Part shown: piece after piece, positions 55,539 through 64,000 of the stretch
Layout: the number at the start of each line of letters is the position of its first letter
Position numbering within the stretch: position 1 is the stretch's first letter
Assembly (NCBI GenBank): GCA_963575745.1
Contig: CAUYUJ010014262.1
Location: 81,901-145,900 of the forward strand
Reading direction: 5' to 3'
Source: Prorocentrum cordatum
Taxonomy: Eukaryota > Sar > Dinophyceae > Prorocentrales > Prorocentraceae
Length of the DNA stretch: 64,000 nt
Translations under genes and position numbers: made by a program
The notes under the pieces: generated by a model
Told to the model about the DNA's origin: nothing
The model's input: only the letters and a program-made list of their open reading frames with translations
Databases searched by the model: none

Positions 55539-55738
55539 GACTACACGCAAGAGTGACCCTGGGCAAGGGTGACCGTTGGTGCGCGGCTTTTGGGGGGCCG
55601 CGGGGGGGGGGGGGGGGGGCCGAACCGGACCCAAACGCGCGAGACTCTACTGCCGGATTGCCCTCGACGATCGGGGGGCCCCAGTGGGCCCGCACGAGAG
55701 GTCACGCCGGCGAAAGGTCACCCTCACGTGTAGTCGAC
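55539..55738. mobile_element. 200-bp TIR element, GTCGACTACACG ends (family V)
   Basis: Left GTCGACTACACGCAAGAGTG, right (inverted) CACCCTCACGTGTAGTCGAC. The interior has CGACGATCGGGGGGCCCC. Diverged copies are at 42646-42826 and partial ones at about 24050-24125 and 58977-59060. Confidence 0.75.
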
Positions 55739-55902
55739 CCTGAGAGCCGGTTCCCGAAGGCCGCGCCGCACCCGGCGCACGTCAGGCCGCGCTTGAGGTG
55801 CGCCTCCGCCTGGGGCCCGAGGCCCAGTGGCAGCAGCGAGCCGCCCTCGAGCGCCGAGACCAAGTCCTCAGAGAAGCAAGCGAACAAACCCCATGGTAGG
55901 CT

Positions 55903-55955
55903 TATGTCGGGCGCGTCCCCCTACGGGGGGATTTTCGACGACAAATTGTCCCGGC
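55903..55955. mobile_element. Solo left end of family M
   Basis: TATGTCGGGCGCGTCCCCCT then GGGGGGATTTTCGACGA. No right end follows. Confidence 0.6.
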
Positions 55956-56096
55956 ATAGCAACCTATCAGCGATGTGTAGGAGCATATCTCGAAGCATTG
56001 CCCTTAAGATTCAGATGAGAATACAGTTGTAGAATTATGCTGTTCTCGCAGTCGTAGTCGCATTCGCGATGACAGTCGCAGTGGCAACGGCAGTCG

Positions 56097-57132
56097 CAGT
56101 CACAGCCTCAGCCTGCCTCAGCCTCAGCCTCAGCCTGCCTCTGCCTCAGCCTGCCTCAGCCTCAGCCTCAGCCTGCTTCAGCCTCAGCATCATCACCTCA
56201 GGCCTTCAGCCTCAGCCTGCCTCAGCCTCAGCCTCAGCCTCAGCCTCAGCCTGCATCAGCCTCAGCCTCAGCCTCAGCCTGCCTCAGCATCAGCCTGCCT
56301 CAGCCTCAGCCTCAGCCTCAGCCTGCCTCAGCCTCAGCCTCAGCCTGCTTCAGCCTCAGCCTCAGTCTGCCTCAGCCTCAGCCTCAGCCTCAGCCTGCCT
56401 CAGCCTCAGCCTCAGCCTCAGCCTCAGCCTGCCTCAGCCTCAGCCTCAGCCTGCTTCAGCCTCAGCCTCAGTCTGCCTCAGCCTCGGCCTCAGCCTCAGC
56501 CTGCCTCAGCCTCAGCCTGCCTCAGCCTCAGCCTCAGCCTGCCTCAGCCTCAGCCTCAGCCTGCTTCAGCCTCAGCCTCAGTCTGCCTTCAGCCTCGGCC
56601 TCAGCCTCAGCCTGCCTCAGCCTCAGCCTGCATCAGCCTCAGCCTCAGCCTCAGCCTGCCTCCTCAGCCTGCCAGCCTCAGCCTCAGCCTCAGCCTGCTT
56701 CAGCCTCAGCCTCAGCCTGCCTCAGCCTCAGCCTCCTCAGCCTGCCTCAGCATCAGCCTGCCTCAGCCTCAGCCTCAGCCTCAGCCTGCCTCAGCCTCAG
56801 CCTCAGCCTGCTTCAGCCTCAGCCTCAGTCTGCCTTCAGCCTCGGCCTCAGCCTCAGCCTGCCTCCTCAGCCTGCCTCAGCCTCAGCCTCAGCCTCAGCC
56901 TGCCTCAGCCTCAGCCCTCAGCCTCAGCCTCAGCCTCAGCCTCAGCCTCAGCCTCAGCCTCAGCCTCAGCTTCAGCCTCAGCCTCAGTCTGCCTTCAGCC
57001 TCGGCCTCAGCCTCAGCCTGCCTCAGCCTCAGCCTGCATCAGCCTCAGCCTCCTCAGCCTCCTCAGCCTCAGTCTGCCTCAGCCTCAGCCTCAGCCTCAG
57101 CAGCCTGCCTCAGCCTTAGCATCAGCCTGCCT
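56097..57132. repeat. 1-kb (CTCAGC)n hexamer array
   Basis: CTCAGC hexamers with periodic CTCAGCCTGCCTCAG and CTTCAGC variants, which suggest a higher-order unit of about 120-190 bases. The stop-free frames (Ser-Leu, Ala-Ser, Gln-Pro) merge with the next repeat into a 510-codon artefact. Confidence 0.95.
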
Positions 57133-57135
57133 CAG

Positions 57136-57495
57136 CATTCAAAATGTGGCCCGGGAATGGAGTTCTGGGAACTCGAAGAACACGAAGTGGCCTACAGTTG
57201 GCTCCGGGCATTCAAAATCATGCCCAGGAATGGAGTTCTGGGAACTCGAAGACCACGAAGTGGCCTACAGTTGGCTCCGGGCATTCAAAATCATGCCCAG
57301 GAATGGAGTTCTGGGAACTCGAAGAGCACGAAGTGGCCTACAGTTGGCTCTGGGCATTCAAAATGTGGCCCAGGAGTGGAGTTCTGGGAACTCGAAGAGC
57401 ACGAAGTGGCCTACAGTTGGCTCTGGGCATTCAAAATGTGGCCCAGGAATGGAGTCTGGGACCTCGAAGACCACGAAGTGTGTAACTGTTGGCAA
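57136..57495. repeat. 73-bp tandem repeat, five copies
   Basis: Units start with CATTCAAAAT at 57136, 57209, 57282, 57355 and 57428, exactly 73 bases apart, and contain GGAGTTCTGGGAACTCGAAG and GAAGTGGCCTACAGTTGGCT. As 73 is 3n+1, each unit is read in the next frame, yet all three frames stay open. GGGAACTC and similar words make short palindromes. Confidence 0.93.
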
Positions 57496-57597
57496 CAAAA
57501 AATCACCGGCATTCCCCCGGATCCCGCCCAGACCCCTCTGGGGCGCCATGATGCTTTCTTTTGGCCCTACTAGAAACCTATCAGTCTTCGCTGTTAG

Positions 57598-57743
57598 GTA
57601 ATTTAAAATATCCCCAACATATAACCAACAAGTGAAACAAATACTCAAAAATAGTCCCCCAGACTATGTTTGGATTATTTTTTGATTATTTTGTGTGTGT
57701 TTTTTCGTCGAAAATCTCCCTGTAGGGGGACAGGCCCGACTTA
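57598..57743. mobile_element. Family M element, left end missing
   Basis: The interior (AAAAATAGTCCCCCAGACTA, TTTTTTCGTCGAAAATC) and right end (TGTAGGGGGACAGGCCCGAC then TTA) match the family. The left terminal repeat is absent. Confidence 0.65.
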
Positions 57744-57883
57744 ATGGTAGGCGTTGTTTCCCTACCTAGGCTCTGCCTAGAAGGGTTCTTTCTCGGTATG
57801 CTTAAAGGGCCCGGCAGTGCAACTCGCCCCGGGCGGTTCCCCCAGTATCCGCCCCGCGGTTCCCCCAGTTACGTCCCCTTAGC

Positions 57884-57963
57884 TTAGCGATGCTTATCTC
57901 ATCTTAGCTTAGCTTATTTCATCTTAGCTTAGCTTCATCTTAGCTTAACTTAGCTTCATATAG
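57884..57963. repeat. CTTAG/TCATCTTAG short repeat
   Basis: About ten imperfect copies of CTTAG with CATCTTAGCTTAGCTT units. The following 58000-58400 contains repeated ACCGTGCGGTGA-type words but no clear feature. Confidence 0.7.
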
Positions 57964-58535
57964 ATGTTGCTTTCCTAGATCCTCCAACTCCTAGGTAGGG
58001 TCGCACTGGGATAACTTTTGTTCTGGGTGTCGACACTCGGCCGAAGGGTGGGGGAGGGGGCGGGGTGTCTGGGTCCAGGCCGGTGCTTGCGTGGTCGATC
58101 TGCGTTTGGCAGTCGCGCAAGCAGACCGGGGGGAAGGGGTCCTGGCCAGTCGCCAAAAACAGCCAGGACCTGGTTTGGGAGTCCCGAAACGGTGCGGTGA
58201 CAGACCGTGCGTGACCTCGAAATCCCCCAAGACCTCACCGCACGGTCCGTCAACGCGCGGTTTTGGGACCTCGGATGCCCCAGTCGCCCGAAACGTCCTC
58301 GGAGAACGACCCGAGTCCCAAGACCGTGCGGTGACCCCGAATCCCCACCGACTCACCACACGGTGTGGTCGCCACCCCGCTTGGGGGCCCCCGACTGGTC
58401 TATGGAGGGGGGAGGGAGGCCCGGGGCCCGCGCCGATCGGCGAAACCAGAAGCAAAAAACGGCGACGTGAACATCCGGTCGGCACCTTTCGTTGAGCTTG
58501 TCGCAGCGGCGGCCCCGGCGACGCAGTATACTGAA

Positions 58536-58695
58536 AAAGCCCTGGGACACACAAACAAATTCACACAAATAACAAGATTCCCCATACATTCCCATAATTT
58601 TCTGGGTTTTGGCCTTTCCCCCCACTTCCCATATTTTCCCTTATTTTACGGGCAATCGCCGATCAATTGTGTCTGTGTGTTTTTGTCGCCTCATG
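58536..58695. repeat. Interspersed repeat P, fifth copy
   Basis: GGGACACACAAACAAATTCA to TCAATTGTGTCTGTGTG. More diverged than the others. Confidence 0.8.
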
Positions 58696-58794
58696 GTATA
58701 CCCTGCAAGCGGATGGCGTGTCGCTCTGCTGCGCGGGGCGGGAGGCCGGGAAAGGCTCGGAACGTTGACACTTGGGGACCTGGAGCAAGGGCTC

Positions 58795-58955
58795 CCAACT
58801 TCGCGCTTCGCGCTGCGCGAAGCGCGAAGTGCGAATAACTTCGCGCTCTCGCGCCGCCTCCCAGGGGAGAAGAGGAGGATGAGGAGGAATCGGAGCCGAA
58901 CCGCGAAGCGCGAAGCGCGAATAACTTCGTGCCCTCGAGGGCGCCCTTGTGGAGA
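58795..58955. repeat. TTCGCGCTTCGCGCTGCGCGAA repeat, copy 2
   Basis: Matches 24470-24620. The TTCGCGCTTCGCGCTGCGCG palindrome could form a stable hairpin. Confidence 0.75.
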
Positions 58956-59149
58956 CGGATAGCGTGCCGGCTATACGCAAGAGTGACCCTGGGTAAGAGT
59001 GACCTTTGGTGCGCGACTTTTGGGGGGTCGCGGGGGGACCAAACCTGGGCGCGCAAGCAGCTGCTACTGCTTCGTTTTCGGCCATCTGGGGTGTCGAGAC
59101 AGCGGCTTTCGGGAACTCTTACTCTTTACTCTGTCCTCTGAGCCCGTCG

Positions 59150-60010
59150 CTAGGGCGAATATCATAAACATCGTTTTTTTAAAAGAAGAATCCGTAAACA
59201 TTGATTTTTTCAGAAGCGGAAGTTGTCAACAAATTCATCGTTGTTTTCTTCTCCGCCAGCGTAGCACAGCACCAGCGAAGCATTGCAATAGCACAGAAGT
59301 TGCAAGCATGTGCTTGGAAGTGTGCCAGATGACCAAAGCACTGCGTGAGGCGAAGTGTTGGGTACGTGGTGAAGGTCGCGCTTCTTAAATGTATCGCCAG
59401 AGTTTGGGGGGAGCTTAAATTGGCTGCTTGAAGCGTTGTCACGTTGCATTTGTTGCGCGCCTTTGGCAAACCCTGACTAAGCATTGAGTGCGTTGAGGTA
59501 CATGTGGGATGATTTCGTGTTCTTCTTACGTAGTAGGTAGCGGTATGCCCTCCACGAGGGCAGTAAGAGGACGAGGGGGAGGGTGAACAGCAGCAGCGAA
59601 GGTGTGCATAATCATAATCGCCACCCTCGTGACCCTCAGCCTTCGAGTCGGAACGAGCGGATGGATGAGGGCAACTTAGCACACAACTCAGGGTCGGAAA
59701 CGGGAGGTGCGGACGTCAGGCGAAACTTGTGGATGACCCATCAGCGCAACCATTGGGGTAGCACGGAGACACCTCATGAGCAGGAGGCTGGAATTAAGAC
59801 GGGCAGAGCCGACGGGATGACAAGACTGAGCAGGAGCAGGAGGGGATGATGAGTGGGGAGGGGGAGGATGACTAGGTTTGCATGCTTTCATTTTGGCTGC
59901 AAGCTAAAGCATGCTTCTGGCGTGCTGGGGTTACTGCCTCGGCACTTGTACCAACGAGCGCAACCACTGAAGCCGTGGGCCCTAACAGCTCACAAGGACA
60001 GCCACGTGAT
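59150..60010. other. Lower-GC region without recognised gene
   Basis: Composition is more balanced than elsewhere and several frames of 60-170 codons exist on both strands, but none shows a domain. On the plus strand a GTAAGT at 60012 follows ...CCACGTGATG, and a TTCAG/GG acceptor lies at 60188 after a TCC tract. A plus-strand gene with an intron there is possible but unproven. Confidence 0.3.
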
Positions 60011-60024
60011 GGTAAGTAGGTGTT

Positions 60025-60160
60025 GCTCCTCCTCCTTCTCCTCCTCCTCCTCCTCCTCCTCCTTCTCCTCCTCCTCCTCCTCCTCCTCCCCTTCCTCCTC
60101 CTCCTACTCCTCCCCCCCTCCTCGGTCTCCTCCTCCTACTCTTCCTTTTCGTACTCGCCA
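60025..60160. repeat. TCC tract
   Basis: CTC triplets, possibly within the plus-strand candidate intron 60012-60188. Imperfect inverted words GCCAC...GTAAG and CTTAC...GTGGC lie at its edges. Confidence 0.85.
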
Positions 60161-60410
60161 TCTTACTTCTGTGGCTTGGAGGCTTCAGGGCAAGAGAAGA
60201 TCGGCAACTTCAAACCACGAGCCTGCAGGAAGAATCGCCATCGGCCACCCTGCAGTGTAGCCACTCTGAGCGAGTGGCACTGTCAACCCTCGGCACTTCA
60301 GGCGGGAGCAGGCTTCATACAAAACGCCGATCGTAAAGCCGATGCTCGAAGCAACAAGCACGCACCTAGAACTCAAGACTAGATACTCGAAGCAACCAGC
60401 AGCACCTCGA

Positions 60411-63053
60411 TCAAACATCGAGGATTTTCTTCGAAAACGCAGCCCACACAGCAGCCCGATGCTTCCACACCTGCGCGCTCTCCTGCTTGTAATGATCATC
60501 GAGATCCTTGTTCAGGGCTGCGAACACTGGCTTTGGGATCATCTGCGCGAGACCTGTCGCCAGGACCGTCACCGAAAGGAAGTGGGCCCACTTCGGAGCC
60601 TCCTTGTCGTTCGCGGGCGCCCCATTGTAGTACACGGCAGTGTACAAGAAGCCCCGAGGGATCCACGCAATCGCCATCTTCGGCAAAGTGAAGATCGCGC
60701 AAGCCTTCGAGTTCATGAACTCGGCGCCCGCATCACTCTGCAGAAACCTGGTGTGGACCCGATGTCTTTCTTATTCCTCCTCCCTCCTACTCCTCCTTCC
60801 TTCCCTCTCACTCCTCCTCTCTCCTCCTTTTCCAGTCTCCTCCTCCTCCTGCTCTTCCTCCTCCTCCTGCTCCTCCTCCTCCTCCTCCTCCTCCGTCCCT
60901 CTCCTCATCATGTCCTCAGTCCTCTCTCACCCTTCTCCCTCCTCCTCCTCCCCCTGTTTCTCCTCCTGCTCCTCCTCCCCCGTCCTTCCTCTGTCTCCCC
61001 GTGTTGGGTTATGGGTAGTTTGGGTCACAGGCCAACCCTGGCAGGTTGGAGATCACGATGCCCTGCGCAAGCAGATCCTCGATCTTGTACACCATGAAGA
61101 TGATCGGCTCGCTGAACGTCGTCACGTAGCAGCCAGCACCCGACATGTTGAATGCCGCAGGTCCCCTGCGACAGGCGTCGCGGCGCAGCGTCACGATGCT
61201 CGGGTGGTTGTCCTTCATGAAGAGCTCGCCAGCCGACTCCGGAAGCTGGAAGTCCACGCCCGTCAAGTCGGAGGTCACGCGCGTGAGAGCCCCAGCCCAC
61301 TTCGTTGTGTCCATCTGCGAGTCAAGCGCCGTCCTCTTCTCGATGGAAGCCTGCCCACACTTGTCCATGATCTCCGAGCGCACCTTCCACATCTTCGACT
61401 CGCCCATGGCCCAGGCGCAGATCTCTGAAGGAATCAGCTCTGCAGGGTTCACGTTGACGATCTTGTACTGCACTCCAGTCAATTCAGCCGTCAGCGGAGT
61501 GCCAGAGCTCTCGAACACGATGCTGCCAACGACCTTGGCATGCTTCGCGTGGTAGCCGCCTGCAGTCAAGGCATTCGCAACCTTGGACAAGCGAACCCTC
61601 CCTCATCACCTCACTCGTCGTCCTCCTCCTCCCAGTCCTCCTCCTCCTCCTCCTCCCAGTCCTCCTCCTCCTCCTTCTCCCTTTCCCTCCTCCTCCTCCT
61701 CCTCCTCCCTCCCTCCCTCTTTCCTCCTCCTCCCTCTTCTCCTCTCCCCTGTCCTCCAGTGGCTGGAGGACAGGACGGCTTAGTGATGAGGGTGAGTTCG
61801 CTTGTCCAGTAGACCTTGGTCTTCTGGTGGCGCACTGCCAAGTACTCAGTGCGCTGCGCCTTCCTGGCGGTCGAGTCCATGACGCAGAACGTCGTCGTCT
61901 TCTTCTTGGCCAGCTCCTCGAGCTCATCGAGCTTCGTCGCCACTGCGGTCACCCTCGACCTGAGAGCATCCACGCCATCAGCCTTCAGATCCTTCAGGTT
62001 TGGCCCCTTGATGTCCTCAACCTCCTTCACGTGCGTCGCATAGTCCTTGGTGATCTGAGAACAATCTGGAGCATCAGCATTCTGCGAGTGCTTTCTCACG
62101 AGGGCCTGCAGCTTGTGCGACATCGACTTCGCGCCACTGTGCTTCTTGAGCAGTTTGTCGCAGCTCTCTGCGATCTCCTCCTTAGCAACCAGAAAGAGCG
62201 CCTCCTCGTTGCCATCCTCGATCTTCGACTTGATGTCCTTCCTCGGGGCCTTGGTCTTCACCGACGCTCCATCGTCGTCCATCCTGTCGCGCTTGGCGGC
62301 CAAGCCTCGCAAGGGCGACCCGCCTCGAGGAACATTCTCCAGGTGGCCAGACGGGAGGTCACCGAGACCCATCAGCTCACGAATATTGACGATTGGTGGG
62401 CTCCTGCTAGGCTCAGCGTTGCCACCCTCGCCCTCCAGGATGCTCTGCGTCACCTTGCCAACAGTCTTGTCGCGGCCCACCTCATCTCTCGTGTACTTGC
62501 GGGCCTTGAGGGGCTGGACTGCCTCACCGTCGCTGTCGAAGTGGGGGTCTGCGTCCTGCATTGCGTCGAACTCCTCGCTGGCGTCATCTGACTCGACCTT
62601 GTCCCAGAAGGCCCTGTACGACTTGAAGTGCCTCTTACTGTAGAACTCAATCTTTTTCCCCTCACGCTTCGACTCGATACTCCTGTCAGTCGTCTGCTGC
62701 ACAACGAGCTGTTTCTGCGTCTCAGTCCGAGCGATCTTACGGCTCGTCGTATCCTTTGCGATGTAGGGCTTCACCTGAGCTCGCCACGCATCGGGATCCG
62801 ATCGCACCAGGTCTGCAGAGTCCTTGAGGGCCTTCGCGTTGCCCTTCAGCTGCAAACGGTGGGCTCGAACCGCATTCCAGCACCTCGAAGAGAGCATGAT
62901 GCTGCGCCATTCCTTGGTGCAGAACTCCTCCTCCTCACACAAGAAGCACGTCATCTTGTTGGGGCCAGCTGCAGTGTCGCTCTCTGCCAGACCGTACTCG
63001 TCGAGACTGAAGGTACTTGGCGACAAGCCACGAGCAGCGCTGCCTGAAGACAT
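60411..63053 (-). CDS. Three-exon gene, 706 residues, unknown function, retrogene origin
   Basis: Model: exon 1 63053-61815, exon 2 61581-61037, exon 3 60747-60411, stop TGA at 60411. Start is the Met of MSSGSAARGLSPSTFSL, 77 bases after the leader relic; no ATG precedes it in frame (a TTG inside the leader does not count). Exon 1 has a Cys cluster, CFLCEEEEFC with RCWNAVRAHR after it, perhaps metal-binding; then a charged Lys/Arg/Glu region (GKKIEFYSKRHFKSYRAFWD; EEFDAMQDADPHFDSDG); then a helical KLDELEELAKKK segment. Exon 2 holds VGSIVFESSGTPLTAELTGV and SGAGCYVTTFSEPIIFMVYK. Exon 3 reads FLQSDAGAEFMNSKACAIFT, IAWIPRGFLYTAVYYNGA and ends AAFSKKILDV. Junctions keep frame: KTK/VANAL (phase 0) and NLPG/FLQS (phase 2), both GT-AG. 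I recognise no named family; proteins of this style are common as hypotheticals in dinoflagellates. Frame integrity over 706 codons suggests function. Confidence 0.78.
60748..61036 (-). other. Intron 2, TCC/GGA-filled, with short inverted ends
   Basis: 289 bases. Donor CCAGG/GTTGGCC, acceptor CACACCAG/GTTTCTG. Just inside the ends are TGTGACCC and, inverted, GGGTCCACA. The bulk is TCC repeat on the plus strand. CCAGG(G)TT occurs at both junctions, as expected for a target duplication. The inverted repeat is short, so the element origin is less certain than for intron 1. Confidence 0.6.
61582..61814 (-). other. Intron 1 with 26-bp terminal inverted repeats (introner)
   Basis: 233 bases, donor ACCAAG/GTCTAC, acceptor GTCCAAG/GTTGCG. 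Four to five bases inside the donor and two inside the acceptor lie inverted repeats at 61808-61783 and 61584-61609. They match at 24 of 26 positions, starting TGGACAAGCGAAC and ending CCTCATCAC. CCAAGGT is present at both junctions. The interior is TCC/GGA repeat. Unspliced, the frame stops at 61611. Confidence 0.8.
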
Positions 63054-63130
63054 CTCCAGAAGACCTCGGCAAGCGCAACGAGTGGGCAAACGCAGCCTCT
63101 GCTGTGCTGCAAGACAAGTGAAGCCAATCC

Positions 63131-63148
63131 CTTGAGCCAAAATGGCTA
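63131..63148 (-). other. Spliced-leader relic (18 nt) upstream of the three-exon gene
   Basis: The minus strand reads TAGCCATTTTGGCTCAAG, the last 18 bases of the dinoSL without mismatch, followed by GGATTGGCTTCACTTGTC and, 77 bases on, the start codon. The bases before it (CTTTCA) do not match the leader, marking the 5' edge of the inserted cDNA or of what has survived. Confidence 0.93.
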
Positions 63149-64000
63149 TGAAAGACTGAATTGCGAAACTGAATCAACGTGGTGTGCCTCGAACTGGAGG
63201 TCTGATGAAATCTGAATGTCAAGCGAGGCCACTGTCAACTGCCGAGTTCAACTGACAATGCCAACGAACGATCGCACGGCCAAGGACTCTTAGCAGGCAG
63301 CGCAACAACCTTTCGGAGCCGAATTTGCCATTCATGGCAGAGGCTTCTCTACTAGGACCTCCAGAGGAAAAGGGGAGGAGGATGGAGGAGGGAAGCTGGA
63401 AGGGGAGAGGAGGCAGGAGAAGGAGGGCTGGAGGATGAGGACTGAAGTCGGTGGGAAGGCGAGGGAGGGGGAGGGTGGGTGAGAAGGAGGAGCAGGAACG
63501 CAAAGCGCTGGATCCCAGGGGAGCCAGTTGAAAGTGGACCCCTCGGCCCGCGGTCTGTCCGGGACACTGACACGTTAGTTTGCTTTCCCCCCCCTCCGTT
63601 TCTTGGCGCGTAGCCCCTCATTTTGGTAGTGTTTCCCTTCCAGAAACAAAAATCATCACGCGCCTTACGTCCTGAGCCCCGCCCTGTCTTGCCCCCCCCC
63701 CCAACGCACGAGATATCATTCCCGTTGGGGTTTCTATCGGATCAGAAAGAAAAGGCCGTGGACATGGTGACTGGTTCGCTCGGAGACAACGTGCTGACGA
63801 ACATTGTCAGCCCTGACCAAACGCAACGTCAAAATACAGCCGACACGCGGAGCAGAACGAACACAGGAGACCATGACCGCGAAGTCGGCCAGCTGGGTGA
63901 ATGCCCTCGCGCGTGCTCCTGTCACCCCCGAACAATGCTATGATTTCCTTTCGCTTCACGAGAGCGGAGAAGAGTAGAAAAGCACGTGTCTTACCATTCC
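63149..64000. other. Upstream flank of the gene, no feature recognised
   Basis: Contains a GGA-rich stretch (63360-63500). Being upstream of the leader relic, this should hold any new promoter captured by the retrogene. I see no TATA box; dinoflagellate promoters are poorly defined (a TTTT motif has been reported). Confidence 0.4.

Noticed and set aside
56069-57601. 510-codon plus-strand frame rich in Ser/Leu/Ala
   Set aside because: Built from a CTCAGC hexamer array plus a 73-bp repeat. Kept as repeats only.
59888-59905. CATTTTGGCTGCAAG on the plus strand, resembling the leader end
   Set aside because: Requires a one-base insertion and covers only about 14 bases. Plausible by chance.

Overview
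This window looks like nuclear DNA of a dinoflagellate. The clearest sign is three genomic relics of the dinoflagellate trans-spliced leader (dinoSL, consensus DCCGTAGCCATTTTGGCTCAAG up to its last bases): at 12284-12303, at 52680-52715 (two in tandem) and at 63131-63148. All three are on the minus strand. Each sits directly upstream of sequence that reads as spliced mRNA copied back into the genome. The very high GC content, the enormous microsatellites, the dense foldback repeats and the decayed LINE of a type I associate with dinoflagellates agree with this. I cannot assign a species.

Layout. 1-11.3 kb: nested satellite-like arrays (42-bp, ~64-bp, ~75-bp and ~425-bp units) with no gene I can support. 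11.46-12.30 kb: a leader-bearing retrocopy with shifted frames. 12.30-21.59 kb: a continuous low-complexity block, a GGA tract, then 8.4 kb of TCG-type triplets, then a TCC tract. Its very long open frames are artefacts of stop-free repeats. 21.6-27.6 kb: many foldback elements, several nested, with recognisable target duplications. 28.1-29.2 kb: a CCACTGTCCC minisatellite. 29.9-30.1 kb: an exon with a CCCH zinc finger (minus). 33.5-39.4 kb: one decayed non-LTR retrotransposon on the minus strand (endonuclease, reverse transcriptase, C-terminal region, RNase H), split by a ~1.65-kb insert made of a TACTCAC array with telomere-like sequence at one edge. 39.4-47.6 kb: several copies of a small Mutator-like terminal-inverted-repeat element, a 100-base assembly gap, the first exon of a nucleoplasmin-like (FKBP-type) protein, and a large inverted repeat. 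47.6-53 kb: exon-like fragments of two or three unknown minus-strand genes, separated by TCC/GGA tracts that look intronic. 53.8-59 kb: more foldback elements, a 1-kb CTCAGC array and a 73-bp tandem repeat.

60.4-63.15 kb (minus) holds the best gene. A leader relic is followed by a three-exon reading frame of 706 codons. Its two introns consist mostly of TCC/GGA repeat and carry terminal inverted repeats just inside the splice sites. This suggests a retrocopied gene that later gained introns from transposon-like 'introners'. It is the most interesting system in the window.

Most long open frames elsewhere are by-products of GC-rich repeats and are not annotated. No tRNA, rRNA, CRISPR or bacterial-type feature was seen.
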